Both the position numbers and the translations under genes were made by a program. A stretch of 64,000 nucleotides of DNA, from NCBI RefSeq assembly GCF_904846075.1, contig NZ_CAJGZH010000002.1:806001-870000 (forward strand), read 5' to 3'. The notes beneath the pieces are model-generated. The model ran no database searches. It saw only the letters and a list, made by a program, of their open reading frames with translations, and had not been told where the DNA came from. This document shows, piece by piece, positions 56,176 to 64,000 of this stretch (the stretch's first letter is position 1; each line of letters opens with the position of its first letter). This stretch comes from Psychrobacter glacincola (GTDB lineage Bacteria > Pseudomonadota > Gammaproteobacteria > Pseudomonadales > Moraxellaceae).

Positions 56176-59163
56176 TTATGGCGTCATATTGGTCGTATCT
56201 ACTGCCGCATTGAGAAACAACGTTGCTTCTGGCATTTTGTCATCATAAGTGATCATTTCAGTGATTGTTTGACGACTTATCACCTCAGCAGTTATCTGTG
56301 ATGTGCTATGTCCTAGCCATGTCACATTACGAAAAGTACGTGGTTGCTCAGGTGGTTCAACTGGACATAATAATGTCCACATTTGCCAAATGCGCTGATG
56401 AGTACCTGCATTTAATATCAGACGTGCCTGAGGCATATTGGCTTGATGAGTCGGTGGCTGGCTACTTGATGTGAGTGTTTGCGCAGTGGCAGGTGTTGAT
56501 TTGAGTGGATCAGCCGCATTATATTTTAATACCCTTATGGGCAAGCTGGCATCTATAGCCACCGTACAATCCCAAATACTGGGACTGTCTATTTTGCTCC
56601 ACCCTGTCAATGCTTGTATGGACAAATCACCATTGCCCAACTGCCACGTTTTGCCTTGTTCACAGCGTTGCACACTGATATTCGTCATGTCCTTGGATTG
56701 GCTAGTGACTTTATAGGCTTGCTCAAATGCAGACCAACGATCAGAGCGTCCTGCTTGCCAATACTGACTAATAGGTAAACGCTGATTAAGCTGAAAAACC
56801 GTCAAAGGTAACAGCTCAGAAGCATTAGCATTAGAAGCTAAATACTTCTTATCAGTAGCAAGCGTATCCGTCAATCCAGCACTACTACTCTGCACAACCA
56901 TACCCTCTAGTGTATCAACTGACAAGCTACCCAGCTGCTGCGCCAATGTCATCGACAGCTTATTCGCCGTTAGATTACTTGGCATCGTTCGTGCGGCATT
57001 GGGTCTGTGGTCAGATAAAAATAGCCAGCTGATGTTTTTCTTATGCGTATCTGTTGTGGATGACTGCTTATTATTGGTAACAGGATACTGCAACAAAGCA
57101 GCGCTTATATAGGGATCACCCGTTGGTAAGATATACAAGGTCGGTATCGTCGTTAGTGATTGCTGATTGGCATATACCGTCATCATTAATAAGGTTAGCG
57201 GCGGCAGTGCCAGCCAACGACTGATAAATCCTCGTGGTAGTAGCCATGGCAACATACTTAGTAGTACCATCAGCAATATGGCGACATTCACAGGGGTATA
57301 AAGCCACGCTTCTGACAATGCTGGTAATGAAGTTAACCACGTTATCAGTTCATGCAATTTCGCGACAATGGTGCTAACGAGCAGCCAAATACTATCAGCA
57401 ATAGCAGGTGATAAAAGATAGCAAAGCCCTGCCAATAGATTAAGCGGCACAATCACCCAACCAAATAAGCCGATAGCAAACAGATTGATGACAAGACCCC
57501 ACAGCGACGCCTTGCCAAATAATAACAATGTAATAGGTAATAAAGTAATAAATAGCCAAAATTGTAATTTGAATACACGTTTGACTATTATCCAAACACG
57601 CTTGAACGCAGTCTCTACTACACTGGCACTATGAGCAGATGCCGTTTTTGATATGACAGCTGATTGCGTATATGACGTATCATCATATTTAAGGAGTAAT
57701 GCCACTGCGATAAAAGATAGCCAGTACCCTGCCTGCCATAATACATAGGGATCAAGCCATGCCATCAACACTGCCAAGGCAAACAACACCCGCATCGTAC
57801 TAACCGGCAATAATGTTAAACGTACCAAACCTATCGCGAATAACATCCATGCGGTACGAGCAGCAGGTACATCAAAACCAGTAAATAACGCATAAATAAA
57901 AGCAGCAGCGATCATCACCCACCAGCGCACTTGCCAACGCGATACATAACGATAAATCCTTGGCCATAACCGATCAAAAAGCAACACCGCCGCACCCGCC
58001 AGCATAATCGCTAAAAACAATACATGAGTGCCAGAGATAGCCAGCAAATGTGAAATACCAGCCAGCTGATATAGATCTTTGGTCTCGCGATTGATTAAAC
58101 TGCGATCACCTGTGAGCAAACTTAAAGTGACCGCTTTTGCCTGTTGCGCTGCTGTGGTCTGTGTCGACCAATCTTGATAAAAATGCTGGCGTAATTGCCA
58201 ACGTCCTTGGTTGATATAAGTCTGAAAACGCTGCAGATATGAAGAAGAGGCAAACGCTGGCTTTGATACCTCAGTATTGGTGACATTTGATGTGCCAACG
58301 GTCAATATATTAGCGACTCCATCAATATGACGACCTCGCAGCCAGCGATAACTGTCAAAACCAGATGGATTGCTCAACGCTTGCTCGGAGGTCGCCAGTG
58401 GTGCAAGGGCTAAACTCATAAACAGCTGATCGCCAGGTTGTAAGTAATTTAAGCGATCAAACGGATTATTATCCAAATTTTTCTTGGATGATTGTTTTGA
58501 TGGTTTTTTTGGATAACCATTGAGCAATACACGGTACGTGACATTTTTGCCGTTATTGTTATTTGAGTTATTTTTATATAGGTTGTTATTGCTTAGGCTA
58601 TTTTTTTCATCTATTAGAAAGTTACTGGTCATGGCATCTAAATCTTCAACCGCCAACGCCGACACCAAGGGTGATATATCACTAATGACAGCAACTTGTC
58701 GATAGCCACTGTCCGTGGCGACGTCATAAACGCTGTCACTTATCCCTTCGATGGTGACTAATGCTTGCACACGCATTGGCTCAGTGATTTCTGTTAATTC
58801 TGTTTGTTGATGGCTAATCAGGGCTTGCAGCGCACTTCCAATGATTAATCCAATTGCCAATACAGCAACTAAAACATGATTCGAAATACGAAAGAAGAGT
58901 TTAGATTTATGTGAAGTATTATATGAAGGATTACGTGAAGAGAGACCAGCATTATGTTGCGATAAATGGCTGGGTTTTGCAAAAGGTACATTAAACTGGG
59001 CAATAACAATCAGTATAATAGCAAAAATAATGAGCGACAAAGATAAGATAGGAGTATTCAATATATCCATTAATGATGAACCAGTGGGTATCGCCATACT
59101 ATCTGCGACTGCCAAAACGCCCATCATGGCGATAATAATCAAGCTACCAATCAACCAGTACAC
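56176..59163 (-). CDS. comEC: ComEC/Rec2-family DNA uptake channel protein
   Basis: ComEC forms the inner-membrane channel for single-stranded DNA in natural transformation. The 995-residue protein has three N-terminal membrane segments and an OB-like periplasmic region with an Asn-rich insert (NNLYKNNSNNNNGKN). The competence domain follows with GISHLLAISGTHVLFLAIML, FDVPAARTAWML and further membrane helices. The C-terminal 330 residues take the place of the metallo-beta-lactamase domain, but I see no HxHxDH. The start is GTG at 59163 behind AGGAG. Confidence 0.88.
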   Translation of the reverse strand: MYWLIGSLIIIAMMGVLAVADSMAIPTGSSLMDILNTPILSLSLIIFAIILIVIAQFNVPFAKPSHLSQHNAGLSSRNPSYNTSHKSKLFFRISNHVLVAVLAIGLIIGSALQALISHQQTELTEITEPMRVQALVTIEGISDSVYDVATDSGYRQVAVISDISPLVSALAVEDLDAMTSNFLIDEKNSLSNNNLYKNNSNNNNGKNVTYRVLLNGYPKKPSKQSSKKNLDNNPFDRLNYLQPGDQLFMSLALAPLATSEQALSNPSGFDSYRWLRGRHIDGVANILTVGTSNVTNTEVSKPAFASSSYLQRFQTYINQGRWQLRQHFYQDWSTQTTAAQQAKAVTLSLLTGDRSLINRETKDLYQLAGISHLLAISGTHVLFLAIMLAGAAVLLFDRLWPRIYRYVSRWQVRWWVMIAAAFIYALFTGFDVPAARTAWMLFAIGLVRLTLLPVSTMRVLFALAVLMAWLDPYVLWQAGYWLSFIAVALLLKYDDTSYTQSAVISKTASAHSASVVETAFKRVWIIVKRVFKLQFWLFITLLPITLLLFGKASLWGLVINLFAIGLFGWVIVPLNLLAGLCYLLSPAIADSIWLLVSTIVAKLHELITWLTSLPALSEAWLYTPVNVAILLMVLLSMLPWLLPRGFISRWLALPPLTLLMMTVYANQQSLTTIPTLYILPTGDPYISAALLQYPVTNNKQSSTTDTHKKNISWLFLSDHRPNAARTMPSNLTANKLSMTLAQQLGSLSVDTLEGMVVQSSSAGLTDTLATDKKYLASNANASELLPLTVFQLNQRLPISQYWQAGRSDRWSAFEQAYKVTSQSKDMTNISVQRCEQGKTWQLGNGDLSIQALTGWSKIDSPSIWDCTVAIDASLPIRVLKYNAADPLKSTPATAQTLTSSSQPPTHQANMPQARLILNAGTHQRIWQMWTLLCPVEPPEQPRTFRNVTWLGHSTSQITAEVISRQTITEMITYDDKMPEATLFLNAAVDTTNMTP

Positions 59164-59261
59164 CAGCGCTCCTCGCTTGATGAGGTGAATATTAGTTTTT
59201 GCCTAAATAAAGCCATTTGTTATGATAAATAGCCACTTAATATGACGAAAATGTACCGAAA

Positions 59262-59296
59262 CACCAAAACACCAAAACACCAAAACACCAAAACAC
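59262..59296. repeat. 8 bp microsatellite upstream of comEC
   Basis: CACCAAAA is repeated four times in perfect tandem plus a partial fifth copy (CAC), about 100 bp upstream of the comEC start. It lies in the 347 bp intergenic region before the DUF2062 gene. The remaining gap shows no gene. Confidence 0.85.
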
Positions 59297-59510
59297 AGAT
59301 TGATACTTAAACCAGCAACAACAACTGATACGTCATGCAATAGCATTTATATAACTATTACCCTATACTGACTGACATATTGCGATGATAATAATCTGAT
59401 ATCATTATCCTATATATTCTCAGCCGTACACTTTATGAATAATATTACTTTATAGCAGACCATCAATGCGATTGAGCGGACTGTAGCTAACGATTACAAA
59501 AGGCGATCCT

Positions 59511-60086
59511 GTGCCCCAAAAACGTCTGAAAGACCTGCTTCCTACGCCAGAGAAAATCTTAGAAAGTCGCACCTTAAAACTGTTCGCACCGCATTTGGCT
59601 GATCCACGATTATGGCACTTTAATCGACATAGCTTAAATAAAGCAGTCTATATTGGTGTGCTTAGTGCATTTTTCCCATTGCCAGGGCAGATGCTACTGG
59701 CTCTAGTTGGCTCATTAATTTTCCGTGCCAATGTTCCCATGGCACTCGGTTTGACTTGGATTACCAATCCACTCACGAGCTTGCCCATCTTTTATGCAGG
59801 CTATTATATCGGTGCCAAAATCCTTGACGTACCGATGATTAGTCTGCGGCTTATCGGCAGGATGATTGCTGATTTTAGCTTATGGGCACTGTCAGATGGT
59901 GCAAATCCATTCATTACCTATCGCGGCACGGTATCGATTGCTGCTTTTTGCATAGGCTTGACGATATTAGCGATTGTGACCAGCATCGTTTGTGGACTGG
60001 CATTTAAGGCGGTCTGGCGCTACAAAACTGTCGTGAGCTGGCAAAAACGTCAGCAAGAACCTTCTGATAAACCGCCTAAAATCTAA
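59511..60086 (+). CDS. DUF2062 domain-containing membrane protein
   Basis: This protein of 191 residues shows the DUF2062 pattern: LNKAVYIGVLSAFFPLPGQM, then RANVPMALGLTWITNPLTSL, then PIFYAGYYIGAKIL. Two or three membrane segments are visible. The function of the family is unknown. The GTG start has AGGCGAT upstream. It is divergent from comEC. Confidence 0.87.
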   Translation: MPQKRLKDLLPTPEKILESRTLKLFAPHLADPRLWHFNRHSLNKAVYIGVLSAFFPLPGQMLLALVGSLIFRANVPMALGLTWITNPLTSLPIFYAGYYIGAKILDVPMISLRLIGRMIADFSLWALSDGANPFITYRGTVSIAAFCIGLTILAIVTSIVCGLAFKAVWRYKTVVSWQKRQQEPSDKPPKI

Positions 60087-60265
60087 TATATGCTGCTGTT
60101 CTCAAGTCATGGTAACCATAACGTAGCGAACCACCTTTTAGCTAACCATTCGCTAACGCCAGCAATCTAGATTACCATCTATCCTCGATTATTCTATGCT
60201 ATGTCTCGATATCACCTTAAGCTGGCTATGACTTAAAAAAAAGCCATTTTCTTTGTTGATACCAG

Positions 60266-60574
60266 TCACTCTGCTTCTTTATTCTTTTCTATGGCCGCAA
60301 GGATGTTGTCCGTAAGGCTAGTGTTCATCACGAAAACTTCAACCACTTTTTCATCTTTAAGCAATGTATAGCGTTTGCCCGTTGCACTGTCTTGAGCTTT
60401 TAGATCATAATCAACGCCAGCCAAAGTAATGGCATCAAAAACGGGTGTTAATAGATCTATTTGTGCCTGTTTATCAATTGTCTCGAATAACGTCACATCC
60501 ATATAGGGTTTTAAAGGTTCATTGCCTTCTTCGGCACTGCCAAAAGCAGCGATTGGGTCGTCATCTCTATCCAT
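60266..60574 (-). CDS. Small hypothetical protein
   Basis: This acidic protein of 102 residues is not recognised. It appears soluble, with an alternating strand/helix pattern (KRYTLLKDEKVVEVFVMNTS) and no signal peptide. AAGGA lies 8 bases before the ATG, which supports a real gene. Its neighbours are a DUF2062 gene (convergent) and lolD beyond a MITE. Confidence 0.65.
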   Translation of the reverse strand: MDRDDDPIAAFGSAEEGNEPLKPYMDVTLFETIDKQAQIDLLTPVFDAITLAGVDYDLKAQDSATGKRYTLLKDEKVVEVFVMNTSLTDNILAAIEKNKEAE

Positions 60575-60674
60575 AATAACAGTCCTTCTTCAATAAATTG
60601 GCGGCATTTTGCAGCCCCATTTTGCGTTTATTTTTATTAAAAACTTAGTGTCTGTTGAACATAATCTTGTCGTT

Positions 60675-60842
60675 CTAGAATATATCCTCATTTAATAATG
60701 ATGATAAAAGCAAGACAAATTGCCGTTAAACAAGAGAAACAACACAGATCATAGTGATATTAATCAGCGGTTCAGTTCAACAACGTTTGACAAATTTTAG
60801 CCCATGTAGATATCAATTGACTTAAATCAGGACACACCCTAC
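60675..60842. repeat. MITE-like element, copy 4, diverged (168 bp)
   Basis: It has the same orientation as copy 1. Interior blocks such as AATTGCCGTTAAACAAGAGA and GACAAATTTTAGCCCATG are retained. The left terminus is decayed (AATATATCCTCA), while the right remains GGACACACCC. The flanks are CTAG and CTAC. It fills the 336 bp gap before the lolD end. Confidence 0.75.
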
Positions 60843-60910
60843 TACTTAATAACAATAACCATTTACGCTATTAAAAATAAAGCGTTAAAAAATGCAGCGT
60901 TAAAAAACAG

Positions 60911-61591
60911 TTAATACTGCTCCCAATGACCGTTGCGTAGCAATAACTGACGATCCGCCAACGCCGCGAGATTGCGATCATGTGTCACCATTAATAGTGC
61001 GGTTTGCATGGTATTTTGCAGCTCTGATAATAATCCAAACACGCTTTGCGCATTGTCATAGTCCAAATTACCAGTTGGCTCATCTGCCAAAATAAGCGAC
61101 GGCTTCGTAACCAAAGCACGGGCAATAGCCACACGCTGGCGCTCGCCCCCCGATAGCTCACCAGGTCTATGCGCCAGACGATGCTCAAGTCCGACACTTT
61201 CTAGTATCGCAATTGCTTGCTCTCTTGCTGAAGTCGTTGAGACCTCTGGTCGCATCAATAACGGCATTGCAACGTTTTCAATGGCAGTAAATTCGGCTAA
61301 CAAATGATGAAACTGATAAATAAATCCCAAATGCTTGTTACGCATGGCACCGCGCTCAGTTTCATTCATACTATTTAACAATTGACCATGTAGCCAGACC
61401 TCGCCGCTGGTTGGCGTATCAAGACCACCAAGCAAGTGTAGCAAAGTGCTCTTGCCTGAACCACTGGTGCCAACGATGGCGATGCGCTCGCCAGCATGGA
61501 CGGTCAAACCCAAGCCAGTCAGTACTTGCGTACTAACCGCCCCTTCATCATATATCTTGTTGATATTTTTCGCCTCTAAAATGGCAGACAT
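60911..61591 (-). CDS. lolD: Lipoprotein-releasing ABC transporter, ATP-binding subunit
   Basis: This ATPase of the LolCDE complex drives release of outer-membrane lipoproteins from the inner membrane to LolA. The 226 residues have Walker A GTSGSGKS (41-48), signature [15 protein letters not shown], Walker [13 protein letters not shown] and the LolD-typical [14 protein letters not shown]. It lies 155 bp downstream of lolC/E on the same strand. Confidence 0.95.
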   Translation of the reverse strand: MSAILEAKNINKIYDEGAVSTQVLTGLGLTVHAGERIAIVGTSGSGKSTLLHLLGGLDTPTSGEVWLHGQLLNSMNETERGAMRNKHLGFIYQFHHLLAEFTAIENVAMPLLMRPEVSTTSAREQAIAILESVGLEHRLAHRPGELSGGERQRVAIARALVTKPSLILADEPTGNLDYDNAQSVFGLLSELQNTMQTALLMVTHDRNLAALADRQLLLRNGHWEQY

Positions 61592-61746
61592 GGCTTTTCC
61601 TTTATTCTATTTATACTGGTATTGATGCTTTATTCAGCGCTACAAACAATTTATCAGCCTAAACTTGCATTAAAATTAATTTTAACTAACAAGCATTGTT
61701 AATAACTTAAACTGTATATAAAAACTTAAGCGGCATATAAAATCAT

Positions 61747-62982
61747 TTATTCATAACGCAACGTCTGTGCTGGCTGAATCTTAGCCGCTCGGCGTGCTGG
61801 ATAAATAGTTGCCAAAAAGCTCAGTACGAAAGACGCACCTGTAATCAATACCACATCTAGTACACGCAACTCTGATGGTAAATAATTAACAAAATACGCA
61901 TCAAACAAGTTCAAATTAAAGACTTGATTAATAAAGCCTAAAATATCACTCACTGTAAGCGCAAATATCACGCCCAGTATCGTGCCAGCAATCGTACCAA
62001 TCACACCGATGACCACGCCTTGCACCATAAACACTTGGGTAATCAAACGAGGAGATGCACCAAAAGTTTTTAGAATCGCAATATCCGCTTTTTTGTCGGT
62101 AACGAGCATCACTAGGCTGGAGACAATATTAAAAGCTGCTACTAAGATAATTAAAAATAGCAGCAAGCCGACCATGGCTTTTTCCATTTGAATCGCACCA
62201 AATAGGTTGCCATGCGTTTGTGTCCAATCATTAGGATACAATTGCTGAGGGGCAATAGCGGCGGCTTTTTCTGCTGCCATCGGAGCGGTAAAGATGTCAT
62301 TGAGCTTCATACGCACACCCTGCGCGCCATCTGGCAGACGCAACAGTTTTGCCGCATCACCCATCGGGATAAATGCCATGAGGCTATCCACTTCTGGACT
62401 GATGGTAAAAATACCTGTCAAGGTAAAGCGCTTAAATCGTGGTATCACGCCAGCTGGTGAAGGCGATGCCTCTGGCAGCACTAGCGTCACTTTATCACCC
62501 AGTTGCAGACCTAGAGACTGTACCATCTCTTCACCCAGCACAATATTGAACTCACCACTTTGTAAAGTATCAATACTGCCTTGAACCATATGTTCATTGA
62601 TAATAGAGACATCTTTTTCGTATTCAGGATCGACACCAGTGACCATAATCCCTGCAACCTGACCGTTTGACGTCAACATCCCTTGCAGTTGAATAAAGGG
62701 CGCTACAGCTGCCACTTCAGGATCTTCTTTAATTTTATCAGCCAATTGCTTCCAATCACTGATAATTTCGGTGGAAACGACCGTTGCTTGCGGGACCATA
62801 CCCAAAATACGGGTTTTTAACTCCCGATCAAAACCATTCATGACTGATAGCACCGTGATCAATACGGCAACCCCAAGAGTCAAACCAATCATCGAGATAA
62901 GCGAGATAAAGGAGATAAAACCATTACTACGCTCTGCTCGGGTGTATCGTAAGCCGATAAACAACGCTAAAGGACGAAACAT
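61747..62982 (-). CDS. lolC: Lipoprotein-releasing ABC transporter, permease LolC/LolE
   Basis: This protein of 411 residues has the MacB/LolE fold: one N-terminal membrane segment, a large periplasmic domain (about 50-260) and three C-terminal segments. Signatures are IGLRYTRAERSNGFISFISL, VAAFNIVSSLVMLVTDKKAD and ATIYPARRAAKIQPAQTLRY. Only one permease gene is present, so a homodimeric LolF-type transporter is possible. The ATG at 62982 is preferred over the TTG at 62988. Confidence 0.92.
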   Translation of the reverse strand: MFRPLALFIGLRYTRAERSNGFISFISLISMIGLTLGVAVLITVLSVMNGFDRELKTRILGMVPQATVVSTEIISDWKQLADKIKEDPEVAAVAPFIQLQGMLTSNGQVAGIMVTGVDPEYEKDVSIINEHMVQGSIDTLQSGEFNIVLGEEMVQSLGLQLGDKVTLVLPEASPSPAGVIPRFKRFTLTGIFTISPEVDSLMAFIPMGDAAKLLRLPDGAQGVRMKLNDIFTAPMAAEKAAAIAPQQLYPNDWTQTHGNLFGAIQMEKAMVGLLLFLIILVAAFNIVSSLVMLVTDKKADIAILKTFGASPRLITQVFMVQGVVIGVIGTIAGTILGVIFALTVSDILGFINQVFNLNLFDAYFVNYLPSELRVLDVVLITGASFVLSFLATIYPARRAAKIQPAQTLRYE

Positions 62983-63247
62983 ATTCAAACTCTTTATCTT
63001 ATCTACGTGCGACTTTATATATACTATAAAACGAGCAACAGCAAATGCATCTCACACCTGCACTTGCCATAGTCACATATAAATCGAACACAAAAACAGG
63101 GTTTCAGACGAGCCAAAGACAGCCGTCAAAAGGGAGCTAGTTTGACACAATTTGGCTGATATGTGCCAGTCATTAGCAAAAACTGGGCGTATTTTTTAAT
63201 AAAAAACTGGCTTTTGTTACTATTTTTTATGAGGGGCTTGCTATTAC

Positions 63248-63275
63248 TTGCGTCAATACCTATATATTGTATGCT
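63248..63275 (+). promoter_or_regulatory. Possible sigma-70 promoter for the right-edge gene
   Basis: TTGCGT (63248-63253), 16 bases and TATGCT (63270-63275) resemble -35/-10 boxes. They lie about 165 bp upstream of the start at 63441. The rest of 62983-63440 shows no gene. Confidence 0.3.
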
Positions 63276-63440
63276 AAGGACAATTGTCATTAACCATTCA
63301 TTTCATTGTTGTTTGTTGACCCTTTACTGATGACAACGTTGCCAACTATCATAAATCTATCGTGTTAAATAGAGCCTTATGATAGCCAGCAATAGCCGTT
63401 TCAGGTCCAAACCTCACGCTGACTAATTTTGAGTATCTTC

Positions 63441-64000
63441 ATGACCATTAATTATCAATATAAAAACGTCCAATCTCCCACCAAAATCACCATGACTGAT
63501 GAGCAATCTGCAGGTCACGCCGATCATTGGAGTATTCTGACCGATGACATGAGTCATGACGTGCCAGAATGGCTACAAAAAATGATCGAAAAGGCGGCCA
63601 TGCCTAAAGGCCTCAATAGCAATGTCAGCGCTCAAGACAGCTGCCTATTGCTGTCTGAAAATCAGCCTTGTCATATCAATCAAGTATTAGCCATGAAAAA
63701 TGGCAAGCCTGAATGCTTTATCAATGCTTATCCTTGTGTCGATAGCCCGTATGGACTCAATTGTAAGATTGAGCGCATCATTGCCAATGACAATTCACAC
63801 GATGCTGTATTACGCTTGCGTACCGCTGATGGCAGTATTATTTACGCCTTTGACCAGCTCTACACCACCAATCGCCATTTATATCAGCGAGACACGTCTT
63901 ACTTTGTGAACTTTAGCGCTTGGGCACATGAGATTAAGCTAAGTGAGCAAAACGAAGTCATCATGGTTGAAGATCAAGAAGCGATCCGCTACCACCGTGC
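63441..64000 (+). CDS. Hypothetical protein, 3' end beyond the window
   Basis: An open frame runs from the ATG at 63441 to the window edge without a stop (186 residues visible). I do not recognise the family. The visible part looks soluble. It has a Met-rich segment (MIEKAAMPKGLNSN), four or five cysteines, and a strand-rich region (CKIERIIANDNSHDAVLRLR; DGSIIYAFDQLY) suggesting a beta-barrel-like domain of about 100 residues. Codon use is like that of its neighbours, so I take it as a genuine gene. Confidence 0.65.
   Translation, partial: MTINYQYKNVQSPTKITMTDEQSAGHADHWSILTDDMSHDVPEWLQKMIEKAAMPKGLNSNVSAQDSCLLLSENQPCHINQVLAMKNGKPECFINAYPCVDSPYGLNCKIERIIANDNSHDAVLRLRTADGSIIYAFDQLYTTNRHLYQRDTSYFVNFSAWAHEIKLSEQNEVIMVEDQEAIRYHR

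Noticed and set aside
59262..59296. A short CRISPR-like repeat
   Set aside because: The units are 8 bp in direct tandem without spacers, so it is a microsatellite.

Overview
The window reads as chromosomal DNA of a gamma-proteobacterium of the family Moraxellaceae, most likely Psychrobacter. I infer this from the moderately AT-rich composition, the rtcR/rtcB/rtcA arrangement, the gcvT-gcvH/gcvP order behind a glycine riboswitch, and the overall look of the proteins. No database search was possible. Both edges cut a gene. I see no rRNA, tRNA or CRISPR array.

Region 1 (1-15.7 kb) is a catabolic island for amines and amino acids. An NhaC-type antiporter gene (cut at the left edge) is followed by aguB, aguA and a Sad-type aldehyde dehydrogenase, which together turn agmatine into putrescine and oxidise a semialdehyde. 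On the other strand lie an APC permease, gabT and gabD. An IclR regulator, an acetylpolyamine amidohydrolase, a CaiB/BaiF CoA-transferase, gcdH and a second IclR regulator follow. These can carry putrescine/GABA to succinate, and possibly cadaverine/5-aminovalerate through glutarate and glutaryl-CoA to crotonyl-CoA.

Region 2 (15.7-25.9 kb) is the accessory heart of the window. Three tandem HINT-domain genes sit directly downstream of rtcR on the same strand. One is intact, one is frameshifted, and one is split by an IS3-family element whose own transposase is frameshifted. Divergent from rtcR, behind a clear sigma-54 promoter, runs rtcB - HEPN/LA2681-like gene - rtcA, an RNA-repair operon with a predicted HEPN RNase between its two enzymes.

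Region 3 (26-36.5 kb) holds a GltB-like FMN protein, a phosphodiester glycosidase lipoprotein, flavohaemoglobin hmp with an NsrR-like palindrome upstream, and a MoxR AAA+ / CoxE-type vWA pair with an AT-rich PD-(D/E)XK nuclease gene wedged between them. A membrane protein and a YcgL protein complete it.

Region 4 (36.5-64 kb) is mostly housekeeping. It has a tandem glycine riboswitch with gcvT-gcvH-nitroreductase-gcvP, a lipase-like hydrolase, rnd, recR-ybaB, metZ, a phospholipase D-like lipoprotein, an MHS-type MFS transporter, dusA, a CPBP protease, an alpha/beta hydrolase, sppA, comEC, a DUF2062 protein, a small unknown protein, lolD, lolC/E and an unknown gene running off the right edge. 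A family of about 170-185 bp MITE-like elements with GGGCGTGTCC termini and CTAG-like flanks (four full copies, two remnants) is scattered through regions 3 and 4.
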